From positions 67,842,274 to 67,906,273 of the forward strand of contig OZ035962.1 in the NCBI GenBank assembly GCA_964034945.1: a DNA stretch of 64,000 bases, read 5' to 3'. The translations under genes were made by a program, and so were the position numbers. This stretch comes from Chrysopilus asiliformis (lineage: Eukaryota; Arthropoda; Insecta; Diptera; Rhagionidae). How positions within the stretch are numbered: position 1 is the stretch's first letter; every line of letters begins with the position of its first letter. Positions 20,020 through 30,556 of the stretch are shown here, piece after piece. The notes under the pieces are model-generated. The model was given only the letters and a program-made list of their open reading frames with translations. It was not told the DNA's origin and did not search any database.

Positions 20020-20914
20020 TTAAGAGATATCTTAATTTATAATTAAGAGATTTGAAAAGGAATTAGTATTCTGAGTAAGAGATTTTGGTGGGTTCCGATT
20101 TTAGCAAATTAAGAGATTCACCACGATGTTTTCATCTGACAGCACTTACTCATAGACGTCAAATTTGCCTGTTTATTGACCTTAGATTTTTTTCCGAAAT
20201 CATGAAGTTTTCAAAACTATGGAAGTTATCCAAAAAATTGTGTAAAAAAGACATTGCGGATCTTGAAAAACATGTGAATAGTTTTGTATCTGTTAAGAAT
20301 AGCGTTCTACGGTATTCAGACCGTTTGAAATGAAAATGATATAAAAAACATAACAAAAGCTATAATTGCCAATCTGGATAATATAATATAATCTGGATAA
20401 GTGATATTCGTATCAAAATTCGAACAGTTGTACCAAAATTCCACTTTGAAGTCAAACTTTCCAATAAGATTTTTTTAAATTTATTCCAATCCGATTTTGA
20501 TGTATGGGAGTTTTATGTAGAATCATATCCTAAACAACTTTTGTTCCTGGACTTTTTAGATAAGATGCACCGTTTCTGAGATATTCACAAAAAACGATTT
20601 CGTTCGTATGGGGGGTACCCCCCCTAATGGTCCATTTTTGCCCATTAACGAACTTAGCCTCGCATTTTACGAAAAACTGATCCACGCAAAATTTCAAGTC
20701 TCTAGCTTAATCCGTGCGCCCGCAATCCGCGCCACAGACAGACAGACAGACAGACGGACGGACGGACGGACGGACGGACGGACAGACGGACAGACAGACA
20801 GACGGACGGACACGCAGAAATTAAATATTTTTATCATTCTAAACACACTGGTGTAATTCATTTTTTTGTGCGATGACGGGATCTTGGCGTTACAAACGGT
20901 AAGGCAAAGTTAAT

Positions 20915-21833
20915 CACCCTTGTTCTGAAATACGGCGTTACGTTAGTTTGCTCGATATTTACTCGATCAGCACTCGATATCGCATTTTCGGTGTTCTGAA
21001 ATACGCAACGTTTCGTTTGAGTTCAACGCGGAGTAACGCCTCGCAACGTATTCAATTTTCGTTGTTCTGAGATTCGCCGGGAGCTGATATTTGAGGTTAA
21101 ATTGCTCACTTGAGTTTTCTCGCGTTTGGTGGATATTTCAGGCAGTTTTAGGGCTTCTTTTGCGATCAATTAAAATGTTAGTAGAAAATAATGGAAATAT
21201 ATATTTAAGTATGAAATTACAAGTTTATTTGTCAAATAGGAGTGGAAATAAAAATTCAACAAATACTGCCCAATTCAACTATTTAATTGATGTAATGAAG
21301 GAGCACCCTGATATCGCGAAGGGCTATTCACGGAGACCAGTGGCAGAGGTGCAGGCCATCTGGCAATCAATATCGGATAAATTATCCAGCTTGGGACCAC
21401 CAAAAAAAGATTTCCTCAGTATATAAAAATGATGTTTTGCTCAGCCGAAAATCCTTCCTAAAGCTAGGAAAAAAAACTTATATGAATTGAAAGTTACACT
21501 TTTTCTATATACTCACGCTTCTTCACTTAAATTCATGACGTTCGAAGAATTTCTCAGAAGAATTCTTTGCTCCCGCATGGAGTTTATCTCCTCCTGCCTC
21601 AATAATAAATATATTGGTACCGTGAAATCCATGTTTTACTTTCAAATCTTGCACTGAAATGGCTATCAACCCAGATACAAACAAAACCAGCTGATTTTTG
21701 ACACTACGTTTGCATGCGATGTTTGCCGTATTTTTAAACACCAAACGCCGTTTTTCAGAACACCGACCGCGTAGCGAATCGAATCGAATGCGTTACGTTT
21801 AGCGGGCTAACGCCGTATCTCAGAACAAGGGTG
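20915..21833 (+). mobile_element. PIF/Harbinger-type deletion derivative
   Basis: The ends CACCCTTGTTCTGAAATACG and the inverse of CGCCGTATCTCAGAACAAGG-GTG match over about 28 bases with few changes. AAT is repeated on both sides (20912-20914, 21834-21836), and the intact target is visible in sister copies. 919 bases. It carries a Myb/SANT-like reading frame but no transposase. Confidence 0.7.
21175..21426 (+). CDS. Myb/SANT-like DNA-binding domain fragment
   Basis: An open frame with Met at 21175 and a stop at 21424-21426. The core is AQFNYLIDVMKEHPDIAKGY, then AEVQAIWQSISDKLSSLGPP. This is the Myb/SANT-like domain common in insect multicopy proteins (QF..L...M..HPDLA.G......W..L...LN.LGPP). 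The frame stops right after GPPKKDF, where longer family members continue, so it is a truncated accessory protein of a Harbinger-type element. An upstream in-frame Met at 21091 is possible. Confidence 0.6.
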   Translation: MLVENNGNIYLSMKLQVYLSNRSGNKNSTNTAQFNYLIDVMKEHPDIAKGYSRRPVAEVQAIWQSISDKLSSLGPPKKDFLSI

Positions 21834-22140
21834 AATATACCCTTTGGTTTCACCATACGGGTATAAATATTACGTAAAAATTGAATCGACAGTTTTTAAG
21901 ATACACAATATCGTTTTTAAATGATTTTGTTAAATAATGCATTGCACTCACATAAATATTTCATTTGATAGACATAAAATTAATGAAGTTGCAGGTATGC
22001 GTTGATGTAATTCCAGCTAATAAAAAAATCGTTTTTTGTGTCATTAAAGGTAAACAATTCCACGAAGACACAATATTTCATGAGTTTTCCAGAAATACTA
22101 TAAAAAATCTGGTTATTGCAGTTTTTTCCTCGTCCTCCAT

Positions 22141-22312
22141 GCAATGCAACTTTTTCCACAATTTTCTCCAAAACGGAGAATTTAATCGAAAACCTGTGAC
22201 GTAAAAAACGTCCAGAATACAATTTTGCAATGCAACTTTTTCCACAATTTTCTCCAAAACGGAGAATTTAATCGAAAACCTGTGACGTAAAAAACGTCCA
22301 GAATACAATTTT
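22141..22312. repeat. Recent tandem duplication, 86-base unit x2
   Basis: 22141-22226 and 22227-22312 are near-identical: both start GCAATGCAACTTTTTCCACA and end TCCAGAATACAATTTT. The high identity implies a recent local duplication. Confidence 0.85.
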
Positions 22313-22538
22313 ACACAACTTGTCTATACATAAAAAAATTGTTGGAGCCCTCCCCGACACTGATTTTTCGAGTTTTAAACGCAACACACTAGTTAAGAGG
22401 TCGTAAAAGGACATCGGCGAGGTCCTCTTAAATTAAGAGGTTTTTGAGGTTAGAAACGTCTGCTAACTTGTCCCCAGAATATGAACACCGTTTACAAAAA
22501 TTCACCACGAAAGTTAAGAGGTTGACATCTCTTAACTA

Positions 22539-23108
22539 CAGGGTGGGCCAGAATAGACGCAGGGGTTTGAAGTCTTTATAACTTTTTTTTATTTTTATTT
22601 TTTTAATTTTGTTTCAGCATTTTGTTAAGAAGACTTGGGCAATTTAAAATGGACCTGTACACAATAGAACAACGAACCGGTGGGCGGTGGGCTCAATGGC
22701 TCTTTTACGGGACATGTTTGGCGGACGCATTATTTCCATTATTTCGAAAAGAAGCGATTTCAATTGGACTCCGCGTTCACCTGATCTAACGACTCCAGAT
22801 TGTTTCCTTTGGGGATATTTGAAAGAAAAGGTGTACGTCAACAAGCCAACAACCATCAGCCAATTGGAAACCAACATTCGCAGTGAAATCGAGGCCATAA
22901 CACGAAAGGTTATGGAAAATGTCTTGGAAAGAGCACGGATTTGCGAAGCAGAAAATGGCCACCACTTGCGGGATATAATTTTCCATGTTTAGACCAAAAA
23001 TATTCCCCATCAATCAACTACATGTATTTGAAAAAAAAATTATAGGTTTCGCTAAAATAAAAAATTTATAAAGAATTCAAACCCCCGCGTCTATTCTGGC
23101 CCACCCTG
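22539..23108 (+). mobile_element. Tc1/mariner-type deletion derivative
   Basis: TA on both sides (22537-22538, 23109-23110). The ends begin CAGGGTGGGCCAGAATAGAC and continue GCAGGGGTTTGAA, a 33-base inverted repeat with one change. 570 bases. Only the C-terminal part of the transposase is kept. Confidence 0.8.
22687..22992 (+). pseudogene. Transposase C-terminal fragment
   Basis: Reads MFGGRIIS...DFNWTPRSPDLTTPDCFLWG, then YLKEKVYVNKPTTISQLETN and GHHLRDIIFHV with a natural stop. The block RSPDLTTPDCFLWGYLK carries the third catalytic Asp and is typical of the insect transposase group also seen at 1-503 and 14272. The helix-turn-helix and the first two catalytic residues are absent. Confidence 0.7.
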
Positions 23109-23110
23109 TA

Positions 23111-24016
23111 TTATCAGGAATACCAATTTCTATTAAATTTCCTCTAAAGTCCAGTTAGCAGTTAAGAGGCTCTTATCTATTATGCAGAATTGAGGGGACA
23201 GTCTTTTAGATATCAAATTTGACGTTTTGCAAATCTTATCTAAAAATTTTAGCAGTTTTTTTTATAAATTGAATTTTTGTGAAGATTTACCGAGTTGTAG
23301 ACATTTCACAGTTTAAGAATATTTTTAATCCTTAAAACTTTGAATAATCAAATTTTTAACAAGGAAAGAACTGTTAATTTGATTTTCAAAATGGCGTATT
23401 TGATGTGTAAAAAGCTGAATTTTGTTTGTGAAATGGTGAACTTGATGTGCAAAAAAGTCAATTTGATGTGTAAAAGGCGAAATTTGGCGTAAGAAACATG
23501 TACAGCTTGTAGAAAAAATAAAAAGTTGCCCTACATGACCCTAAAAGAAATGATTTCAACATGCTTCCATGTGTGTATATGAATGTGACCAAAATTTCTA
23601 ATCCAGTATTTGAATCGTACACGGTTAAACTAATTGGACTAACTTTTAATCCCATTTCTGGAATTCGACATTTTTTAATACTTTTTCTATTAAATTTCAA
23701 TCCTCTCAAATGATTAACTACATTTTTAATCAAGCTTGTATTATTTTTCAATATTTTTTTAGAGTTTGATACATTGTAATAAAAAAAATATTACATTTAA
23801 TGCCAATAGCATTAAATTATGTATTAATTTTTGTATTAATTTTTAATCCCAGTTCTGGAATTCGATATTTTTTAATAAAATTTGTATTATTTTTCAACAT
23901 TTTTAAAATTTTTCCTTGCGTTATAATTCGCATATGGTCCGCAACATAGGGAAATATAACGAAAAAAAGAAGTAGTAAAGAACGGAGGTCTTAAAAAAAG
24001 CACTGTGTTTTTAATA
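23111..24016. other. Intron sequence, nothing firm
   Basis: AT-rich. The 22380-22540 and 23150-23210 flanks share GTTAAGAGG motifs, so the 22539 element may have landed inside an older repeat. Phrases such as TTTTAATCCCA.TTCTGGAATTCGA occur twice (23646, 23848), a diverged duplication. Confidence 0.35.
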
Positions 24017-24272
24017 TAGGTATCCCTCGAGTTACGCGGTACTTTAGTTACCCGAATTTCGAGTTACGTGGAAAAAATTGCGGCAGTGCTCCAATTACGC
24101 GGTACGATTTAAGAGCAATTTTTATTTAAAAAGAAAATATTGTAATTATCGATGAATGTTTTAATATAAAAAAGATAATAGGTATGTATTGATTTGCACT
24201 AATCCTGAGTCTCCACTTAAGCGTTTTCGAGTTACGCGGTACCAATTAACCACGTAACTCGAGGGATACCTG
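24017..24272. mobile_element. Tigger/pogo-type MITE
   Basis: The right end CTCGAGGGATACCTG before TA and the left end TAGGTATCCCTCGAG are inverted copies (one C-to-T at the first base). Inner motifs GTTACGCGGTAC occur near both ends. 256 bases, non-coding. The heads (CAGGTATCCCTCGAG) resemble Tigger-type termini. Confidence 0.7.
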
Positions 24273-24489
24273 TATTTCCACTTTTTAATAAAGCAAATAT
24301 TAATAATAATATTAAATTTGAATAAAATTAAATTTATTTTTACATATCGCATTTGCATGACATTGTAATAAAAATGCGGCTGTGCTGGATTTTAATAAAA
24401 AACAGTATTAGAAAATAGCGCTTTTGGATTGCAATGTAATCGGAAAATGCATTAAAAAAATAATGCGGTCACATTAAATTTCGCTAAAA

Positions 24490-24946
24490 TAACAGTTGTA
24501 TCAAAAATCCACTTTGAAGTCAAACTATTCAATTGGATTTTTTAAAATTTATTCCAATCGGATTTTGATGTATGGGAGTTTTATGTAGAATCATATCTTA
24601 AATAACTTTTTTTTCATAATATGCACAGTTTTTGAGATATTCGCAAAAAACGTTTTCGTTCGTATGGGGGGTACCCCCCTAATGGTCCATTTTTGCTCAT
24701 TAACGAACTTGGCCTCGCATTTTACGAAAAACGGATCTGCGCAAAATTTCAAGTCTCTAGCTCAATCCGTGCGCCCGCAATCCGCGCCACAGACGGACAG
24801 ACGGACGGATGGACATGCAAAATTCAATTTTTTTTATAATTCTAAACACACTGGTGTAATTCATTTTTGTGTGTGATGACGGGATCTTGGCGTTACAAAC
24901 GGTAAGGCAAATTTAATATACCCTTTGGTTTCACCATACATATAAA
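24490..24946 (+). mobile_element. DINE-1-like copy, 5'-truncated
   Basis: Begins at ACAGTTGTATCAAAAATCC, missing the 5' hairpin. Contains the GGGGTACCCCCC palindrome, a short GACG run at 24793-24812 and the TTGGCGTTACAAACGG block; ends at CATATAAA with the last GGG lost. Confidence 0.7.
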
Positions 24947-25216
24947 AAGATTTAAAAAATAATAATCTTTCGCGAGATTGAATTTTAATCTTTTTTCGGT
25001 GGGTAACTGTATACAATACCAAAAAGATTAAAATTTAGTCCAAAAGTGTTAACCGTGTAGATTTTGAGTATACGCTATTTTTAAGCAGACTATTCGCAGT
25101 TTTGTTGCAAGATTTGTGAAAAAAAATATTCGTCGTTAAATAGCTAAAGTTACTGAAATTCGTCATGGAAAATATTTAAATGTCTGGACATAATATAGTA
25201 ATTAAAAGTTACTTAC

Positions 25217-25453
25217 CTTCATTATTAACGATTAAATCTAAATCGCTAGATTCTCTGCGATTTCGACGTTTTTGGTGTACGGGAAAACCATAGGCTGGAA
25301 CATCATCGTCGTCTGATTCCAAAATCTGCTGTGGTCCAATATTGAGACTGTTTAAAGTTTTGTTCCCAGTCAATGGGGCCACTTCGCCGTCCGTTTCACT
25401 TTGGATATTATAACGCGGTAAATAACTATTTGGATGTCGTAAATAACTTTCGG
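25217..25453 (-). CDS. kug: Fat-like cadherin, cytoplasmic exon 3
   Basis: A 237-base (79-codon) phase-symmetric exon with acceptor GTTACAG before 25453 and donor GTAAGT after 25217. It encodes ESYLRHPNSYLPRYNIQSE, then TDGEVAPLTGNKTLNSLNIG, an acidic ESDDDDVPAYGF and a basic HQKRRNRRESSDLD stretch. The tyrosine-rich YLRHPNSYLPRY and the acid/basic patches suggest adaptor binding or phosphorylation sites, which is inference only. It splices to the last exon over an 11.4-kb intron holding the nested transposon cluster. Confidence 0.88.
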
Positions 25454-25677
25454 CTGTAACGAAAATTGTACATTGAAGTCAGTTAAAAGAAATTTACTGA
25501 TTTCTAAAATACTTTAAAAAAATTCCTAAACGCCATTTGAGAAAGCTATCTTAAATATTATAAAAATCAATCAATAAACTTACATTTATTATTTATGACT
25601 AAAGGCACTGAACAGCATGAATAGAATAAACTTTTAGCTTGAACCTAAATATCTTACTTATAGCATTCTAGACTCAC

Positions 25678-25866
25678 CTGTGCTAAATCTATAATCTTCG
25701 CTACCACTATCGAGTGGATTTAATGTTGGCATTGATGTGTGATGAGGATCAAATGCAATCGACATTGGCTTTATACTGCTTTCACATTCGGACTCTTCAA
25801 TAAATTCCGATTCAGCTTCTTCGTTTAAAGTTTCAATGTCTCGAGCTGGATCCACAGGCCCGAGAT
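25678..25866 (-). CDS. kug: Fat-like cadherin, cytoplasmic exon 2
   Basis: A 189-base (63-codon) exon with acceptor CATATCCAG before 25866 and donor GTGAGT after 25678, phase 1 at both ends. It opens with ATCTC, the same first five bases as the preceding cytoplasmic exon, so either can follow the same upstream donor. The product is very acidic: DLGPVDPARDIETLNEEAES, a run EFIEESECESS, then DPHHTSMPTLNPLDSGSEDY. No catalytic domain is visible; it is a flexible intracellular segment. Confidence 0.88.
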
Positions 25867-26958
25867 CTGGATATGAAAGATAAAGTGAGAAAAGTTATAT
25901 AAACGACAATTCGTGCATATGTACGTACACTGCGTGTACATATGAGTATAAACCGAGATTTAATGCAAATCTTAGAGAGTACTATTTACATCATAATCAT
26001 GTTTTAGGTAGCGGTAAGACCAGAATTTACCAAGCCTTATAGAGAATTAATAAACTTTGGTGAGAAAAAAATTGTTTAAAGTTTAATTTATATAAAGGTG
26101 GTAACCGGACTGAAGATACTGCAGAAAATCAGGAGATAGCAGATAAGGGAGTTACGGAGGAAGGATTGAGGTAAATTTTTTAATATACTGAAGTAATGGT
26201 TCCCAACCTTTTCCGTGTTCAGTACGCCTTAGAGTTTCCAATCAATAAAAAAATTCAGGAACTTTTGATAATCATATACAAATATTTGTTTACATGCAGT
26301 TAATGGATAGACTCACCTGTGCTAATGTTTACACCCATCACCCGTTTTACCCGGGTTTTTTTTGCACGATTCGAATTATCACGGTTTTTTGGAAAAATTC
26401 TCTTCTTCTTTTCAAATAGGATTCGTTTCTATAAGTATAGCACCAAGGCCTATCCGAACAGGATTGCATACTTTTTTATTGGATTCTGTCCAATCTAAAG
26501 GGGGCAGAGAAAAATTCGAATTATCGAATATACGAGATAGAGACGACACAAAACCACACAACTGACAACCTACTTCGATACGTGCTAGCACGGTTAGTAC
26601 AGGCGCACACCGCGGTGACTAGCATATAGAATAGTGCCGAAGTGGTAATTGGTGTTTTTTAAACCCGTCAAAACTAGTATCACAGCGTACATTCAGGTAG
26701 ATTTAAGTAGAGGTAACTGAGTAATAACTAAGTGAGTAGAAATATACGTTGATGCGAGCTCCCATATTAGTTTTTAAGCGTTTCAAAAACCCAAATTGCC
26801 AATTTAATGAACGGTCGCCAACGCGATGCACGCCTGACTTATACGTTTAAAACAATTTACTTGACACTCTAAAATCAATTCACATTCTCACCATCGCAGT
26901 GCGCGTCTGGGCTTATTCGGTAGCAAATATGTGCGTTAAACTATTGGGTGTACAAATA
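25867..26958. other. Intron sequence with a duplicated splice-donor segment
   Basis: The intron between the first two tail exons. An 18-base copy of the exon-2 donor region lies at 26308-26325. A segment around 26340-26530 has 'CACGATTCGAATTATCACGG' against 'AATTCGAATTATCGAATATA' like a decayed inverted-repeat element. No gene. Confidence 0.4.
26308..26325 (-). promoter_or_regulatory. Copy of the exon donor site (possible cryptic donor)
   Basis: TAGACTCACCTGTGCTAA is identical to 25669-25686, which spans the donor of the cytoplasmic exon 25678-25866. On the minus strand it reads TTAGCACAG|GTGAGTCTA, a strong donor. It sits about 640 bases upstream in the intron and no exon is attached. Confidence 0.4.
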
Positions 26959-27103
26959 CGAGGGCAGTCCGATAAGTACTTAGCCTCACCGCCCGATGGC
27001 GCCACTATCGCAGGAGAAATTTACTATCGTGTAGTACATTCTCATAGACGGCTACAGTCAAAATTTCAGCCGAATCGAACTCGTAGTTTTGTTTTGACCG
27101 CGT

Positions 27104-28165
27104 ATGGAAGCGGGCGTGTCTGCGGATTTCAGAAAAATGGAAAAAGAGCAATATCGGTCGGTGATTCGATTCTTGTTTCTGGAAGGGAAATCGCGCAGCG
27201 AAATCAAAGAACGCTTGGATGCTGTGTACGGTGACTCTTCTCCTTCGATGGCAACCGTCAAAAATTGGTGTAACGAGTTTCAACGTGGTCGCACGCCGGT
27301 TTTTGATGAGCCACGCCCAGGTGCTACGAAAACGGCTACCACGAGGGATAACATAACAAAAATCCACGATCTCGTATTGGCAGATTGAAGGTGCGCGAGA
27401 TAGCTGAGACAGTAGGCATCTCAAAAGACCGCGTGGGTCATATCCTGCATGAAATTTTGGGCATGAGAAAGCTGTCGGCGCGATGGGTGCCGCGTTTGCT
27501 CACTCCGGACAACAAGCGCAACCGTGAAACAACTTCACAGCAGTGTTTGACGCTGTTTAAGCACAATCCGAAGGAGTTTCTGCGTCGTTTCGTGACCGTC
27601 GACGAAACATGGATCCACTGGTACACACCAGACACTAAGGAACAGTCGAAACAGTGGACTTTACCCGGCGAACGTGCTCCGAAGAAGCCGAAGACTGTCC
27701 TATCTGCCGGAAAGGTGATGGCCACCGTTTTCTGGGATTCACAAAGTGTGATCTACATCGACTACCTGGAGAAGGGCAAAACGATCACAGGGCTCTACCA
27801 TACCGAATTATTGGGCCGATTCGACGCCGAATTGCAGAAACAACGGCCCCATTTGGCGAAGAAAAAAGTGTTCTTCCACCATGACAACGCACCGGCTCAC
27901 ACCTCCGCCGTCGCCACGGCCAAATTGGTCGAATTGGGCTACGAATTGCTGCCCCATCCACCGTATTCTCCAGATTTGGCCCCGTGCAACTTCTTTTTGT
28001 TTCCAAACTTGAAAAAGTCACTCGCCGGGCAGAAATTTGAGTCGAATGATCGCCGCTACGGAGGCCTACTTTGCAGACCTCGAGAAAACGTATTTTTCAG
28101 ACGGGTTAAAGAAGTTGGAGCATCGCTGGGTCAAGTGTATCGAGCTAAAAGGAGACTATGTTGAG
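27104..28165 (+). pseudogene. mariner transposase, frameshifted, third catalytic Asp lost
   Basis: Residues start MEAGVSADFRKMEKEQYRSV with the first helix-turn-helix, then WCNEFQRGRTPVFDEPRPGA. The frame breaks at about 27386 and resumes VREIAETVGISKDRVGHILH. The first catalytic site TVDETWIHWY and the second HHDNAPAHTS are intact. 34 residues later the third position reads SPDLAPCNFFLF, Asn where D34D mariners have Asp. A second shift near 28045 leaves the original C-terminus (YFADLEKTYFSDGLKKLEHR) in another frame, ending GDYVEK. Length is otherwise normal (about 345 residues). It cannot be active. Confidence 0.88.
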
Positions 28166-28216
28166 AAATAAATGGTCACTTTTCCAAAATTTTCGTTTTT
28201 TTTTGTAGGCTAAGTA

Positions 28217-29158
28217 GGGGAGACTCGTCCTCGTTGTCACAAGTACTAGTTGTCACAATGGCTATATCTCTTAATTCAGAAATATTTTTGAAATCGGTTC
28301 TTCGGCAATTTCGAAGCGCACTCCACCACTATCAACCTCAGAAAGTGTCCTGGCGATCGACCTCATGTGTTACGTTTTTTAACTCGAAATCAAAAAATAT
28401 CGTTAGCGAGTAAATTCTAATGGATTTATTGATTTTGTTTTTTTGTCATACATTATTAAGATATAAGTGTATTTTGATTGGTTTTTCTTAGGACATTGAT
28501 GGACTTTAAACGTAATTTTGAGTGTTTAGGTTTTACGTTAAATGTTATCGGTGTAAATGGCTGTCAAAAATTATTTGTCTGTCGGTACTAGTTGTCACAG
28601 GGGCTATTTGTTTGTCTCAGTGGCTACTGCAGAGCAGGAAAATCTGCAGGGCAGAAAAATCTGAAGAATCTAAAACCCAAGAAACATAAGAAGCAGGAAA
28701 ATAAAGGACTTGAGATATAGAAATGAGTTGTTAACAGCGATGGAGACGAAGACAACGAAGAACTACTGTGCGTGGTTTGTTATGAAACTTGGTCAAGTAG
28801 CAAACCCAATGCAGGGTGCGTTCAGTGCATCAAATGCAGACTGTGGGCTCATGCTAGATCTGCGGGGCAAAGAGTTTTTTTTTTTATTACCCTAATTACG
28901 CCGGGAATGACCTGTGACAACGAGGACCGCACGTTGTGACAACCAACCCCAGCCTTGGGGTAAGTTGTCACAGTAGACTTAAATTTTTATTACAAAATTT
29001 TCATGACGTTATTACTTGAATTTTTAAATAATTTGTACAATTAATAAAGGACGAAAGCCCGAATATATGATTTATGCGTTTGACTTGGCAATTTAACTTC
29101 ATTGTCTCCAGAAATAAGGATTTTTATGATTTTTGTGACAACTAGGACCAGTCTCCCC
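28217..29158 (+). mobile_element. pogo/Tigger-like element nested in the mariner's 3' terminal repeat
   Basis: It splits the mariner's right terminal repeat at TA (28215-28216 and 29159-29160). The ends GGGGAGACTCGTCCTCGTTG and the inverse of CTAGGACCAGTCTCCCC match at 24 of 26 bases. The motif TAGTTGTCAC recurs internally. 942 bases. Encodes a zinc-knuckle fragment. Confidence 0.8.
28738..28885 (+). pseudogene. Zinc-knuckle tail of a pogo-like transposase
   Basis: One plus-strand frame reads EDNEELLCVVCYETWSSSKP followed by NAGCVQCIKCRLWAHARSAG. The pattern C-x2-C ... C-x2-C-x3-WAH is the zinc-binding tail found at the C-terminus of many insect pogo-like transposases. The remainder of the transposase is deleted. 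Confidence 0.55.
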
Positions 29159-29243
29159 TACTTATCGGACTGCCCTCGTAAGTTTCCTCCGTTTTTTTTT
29201 CCAAAAATTGCGCATTTTTTGTGAAAGAACGGTACATTATGTT

Positions 29244-29711
29244 CTATGCGAAGTATTGTCCATCACTTGCCACTACATTTTCCCATCTTTCTAGCAGCAT
29301 ACGGATACCGCGTCGGAAGAATGCTTCATCTTTTGAGGCTATCCACGAATCGAGACAATTTTTGGCTTCTTCGTAAGAACAGAAGTGCTGCTCAGCTAGG
29401 CCATGCGTCATCGATCTGAACAAGTGGTAGTCGGAAGGGGTGATGTCTGGAGAATACGGAGGGTGGTTTAGGAAGTCTCATTTTAGTGTTTCCAGGTACG
29501 TTTTGACCGGCGGCGCAACATGTGGACGAGCATTATCATGCAGGAGAATAACTTTGTCGTGTCTGGAGTAGTAGTGGGCGCGCTTTTTCTTGAGTGCTCG
29601 ACTCAATCTCATCAATTGTGTTCGATAGACAGCCCTAACAATGGTTTCGTTTGGTTTCGAGCAACTCATAATACACGAACCCAACCTGATCTTCGACATT
29701 TTCGCACACAA
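29244..29711 (-). pseudogene. Second mariner transposase fragment
   Basis: Minus-strand reading: KVILLHDNARPHVAPPVKTY (second catalytic Asp), then after one stop codon HPPYSPDITPSDYHLFRSMT (third Asp present), AEQHFCSYEEAKN, DSWIASKDEAFFRRGIRML and LERWEKVVASDGQYFA with a natural stop at 29244. A different mariner lineage from 26959-29178. N-terminal half missing; it directly abuts the first mariner in opposite orientation. Confidence 0.75.
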
Positions 29712-29903
29712 AAGAATAAATTACACTGTTAAAAATTCACTAATATGTCAAGGTTATGTGGTCGACAGATGTCAAACCTTACAATAATGACTTTTTACAT
29801 CTGACAATTTTAACCATAACTTACTGGTGCGTCAACTTTTGTCTTATTTGGGTGTAAACTTATTTGTACACTCAATAAAAAGAAGACAGCAAATAATGAA
29901 TAA

Positions 29904-30031
29904 TGGGTGATGTGAATAAAAAAAAGCTTTTGCTAAAACTGATGTTTTTTAGCTAATGCAGACTGCATACAGACTGCATTAGCTAAAAAACATCAGTTTT
30001 AGCAAAAGCTATTTTTTATTCACATCACCCA
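29904..30031. repeat. 128-base near-perfect palindrome
   Basis: Starts TGGGTGATGTGAATAAA and ends with its inverse TTTATTCACATCACCCA (one arm has two extra A). Inner arms are CTTTTGCTAAAACTGATG and its inverse; the centre is GCTAATGCAG-12-CTGCATTAGC. It could extrude a cruciform or encode a long RNA hairpin. It may be a foldback-type MITE, but no clear target duplication was seen. Confidence 0.8.
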
Positions 30032-30556
30032 ATATTACGTTATACATTTTCTTCTGACTTTTACGAGATTCCCACTCGCCCTCTTTTACTAGCGTTAAAG
30101 CTACTTAAACTGATATCCTTCCACAGTTTCAAGAGTAAAGGAAAACACTTTCACATGAGTTGATTTTGATAAGCGAAAAATTTCCTGTGTTTAAGAGTCA
30201 CTCCAATTGAAATCTGATTTACGGAAAATTTACGTACAATCATATTCAAAATGGATTTTGCTTTTATGGATATTTCGATACGACAGACTTTTGCATCGTA
30301 GATTGTATCTTTTATATCATAGAAAAGTTGTTTCTATTATATTTTATTCATAAGTGCTAATTCTCATGAAATTCTGTCTAGCGATTTCTATTTGGAAGCA
30401 GAAAATCATTTAATCAATATTGTTCCGTGCAAAATCGTACAAAAACACCTAAAGGGAGATGATTTTACTTTACAGAGAGATAATTTTACGAATAATAAAT
30501 AGAAAACCATCTCGAATATTTCTTTAAAATCATATTTTATATAAATTTTGACTTAC
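30032..30556. other. Intron sequence, nothing recognised
   Basis: AT-rich, no repeat family or coding signature, immediately downstream of the first cytoplasmic exon on the minus strand. Confidence 0.4.

Larger units (their letters stand above)
20348..21867 (+). mobile_element. DINE-1-like copy split by a Harbinger derivative
   Basis: 5' end ACATAACAAAAGC at 20348 (hairpin region shortened and rearranged), long GACA/GACG run 20737-20812, 3' end ACGGGTATAAA at 21867. The body is opened within AAGTTAATATACCC by the element at 20915-21833. Confidence 0.72.
26959..29178 (+). mobile_element. mariner element
   Basis: TA at both borders. The inverted repeat is CGAGGGCAGTCCGATAAGTA followed by CTTAGCC, 27 bases matching at both ends once the nested element at 28217-29158 is removed. 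The transposase frame is 27104-28165. Excluding the insertion it is about 1.28 kb, the normal size of a mariner. Confidence 0.88.
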
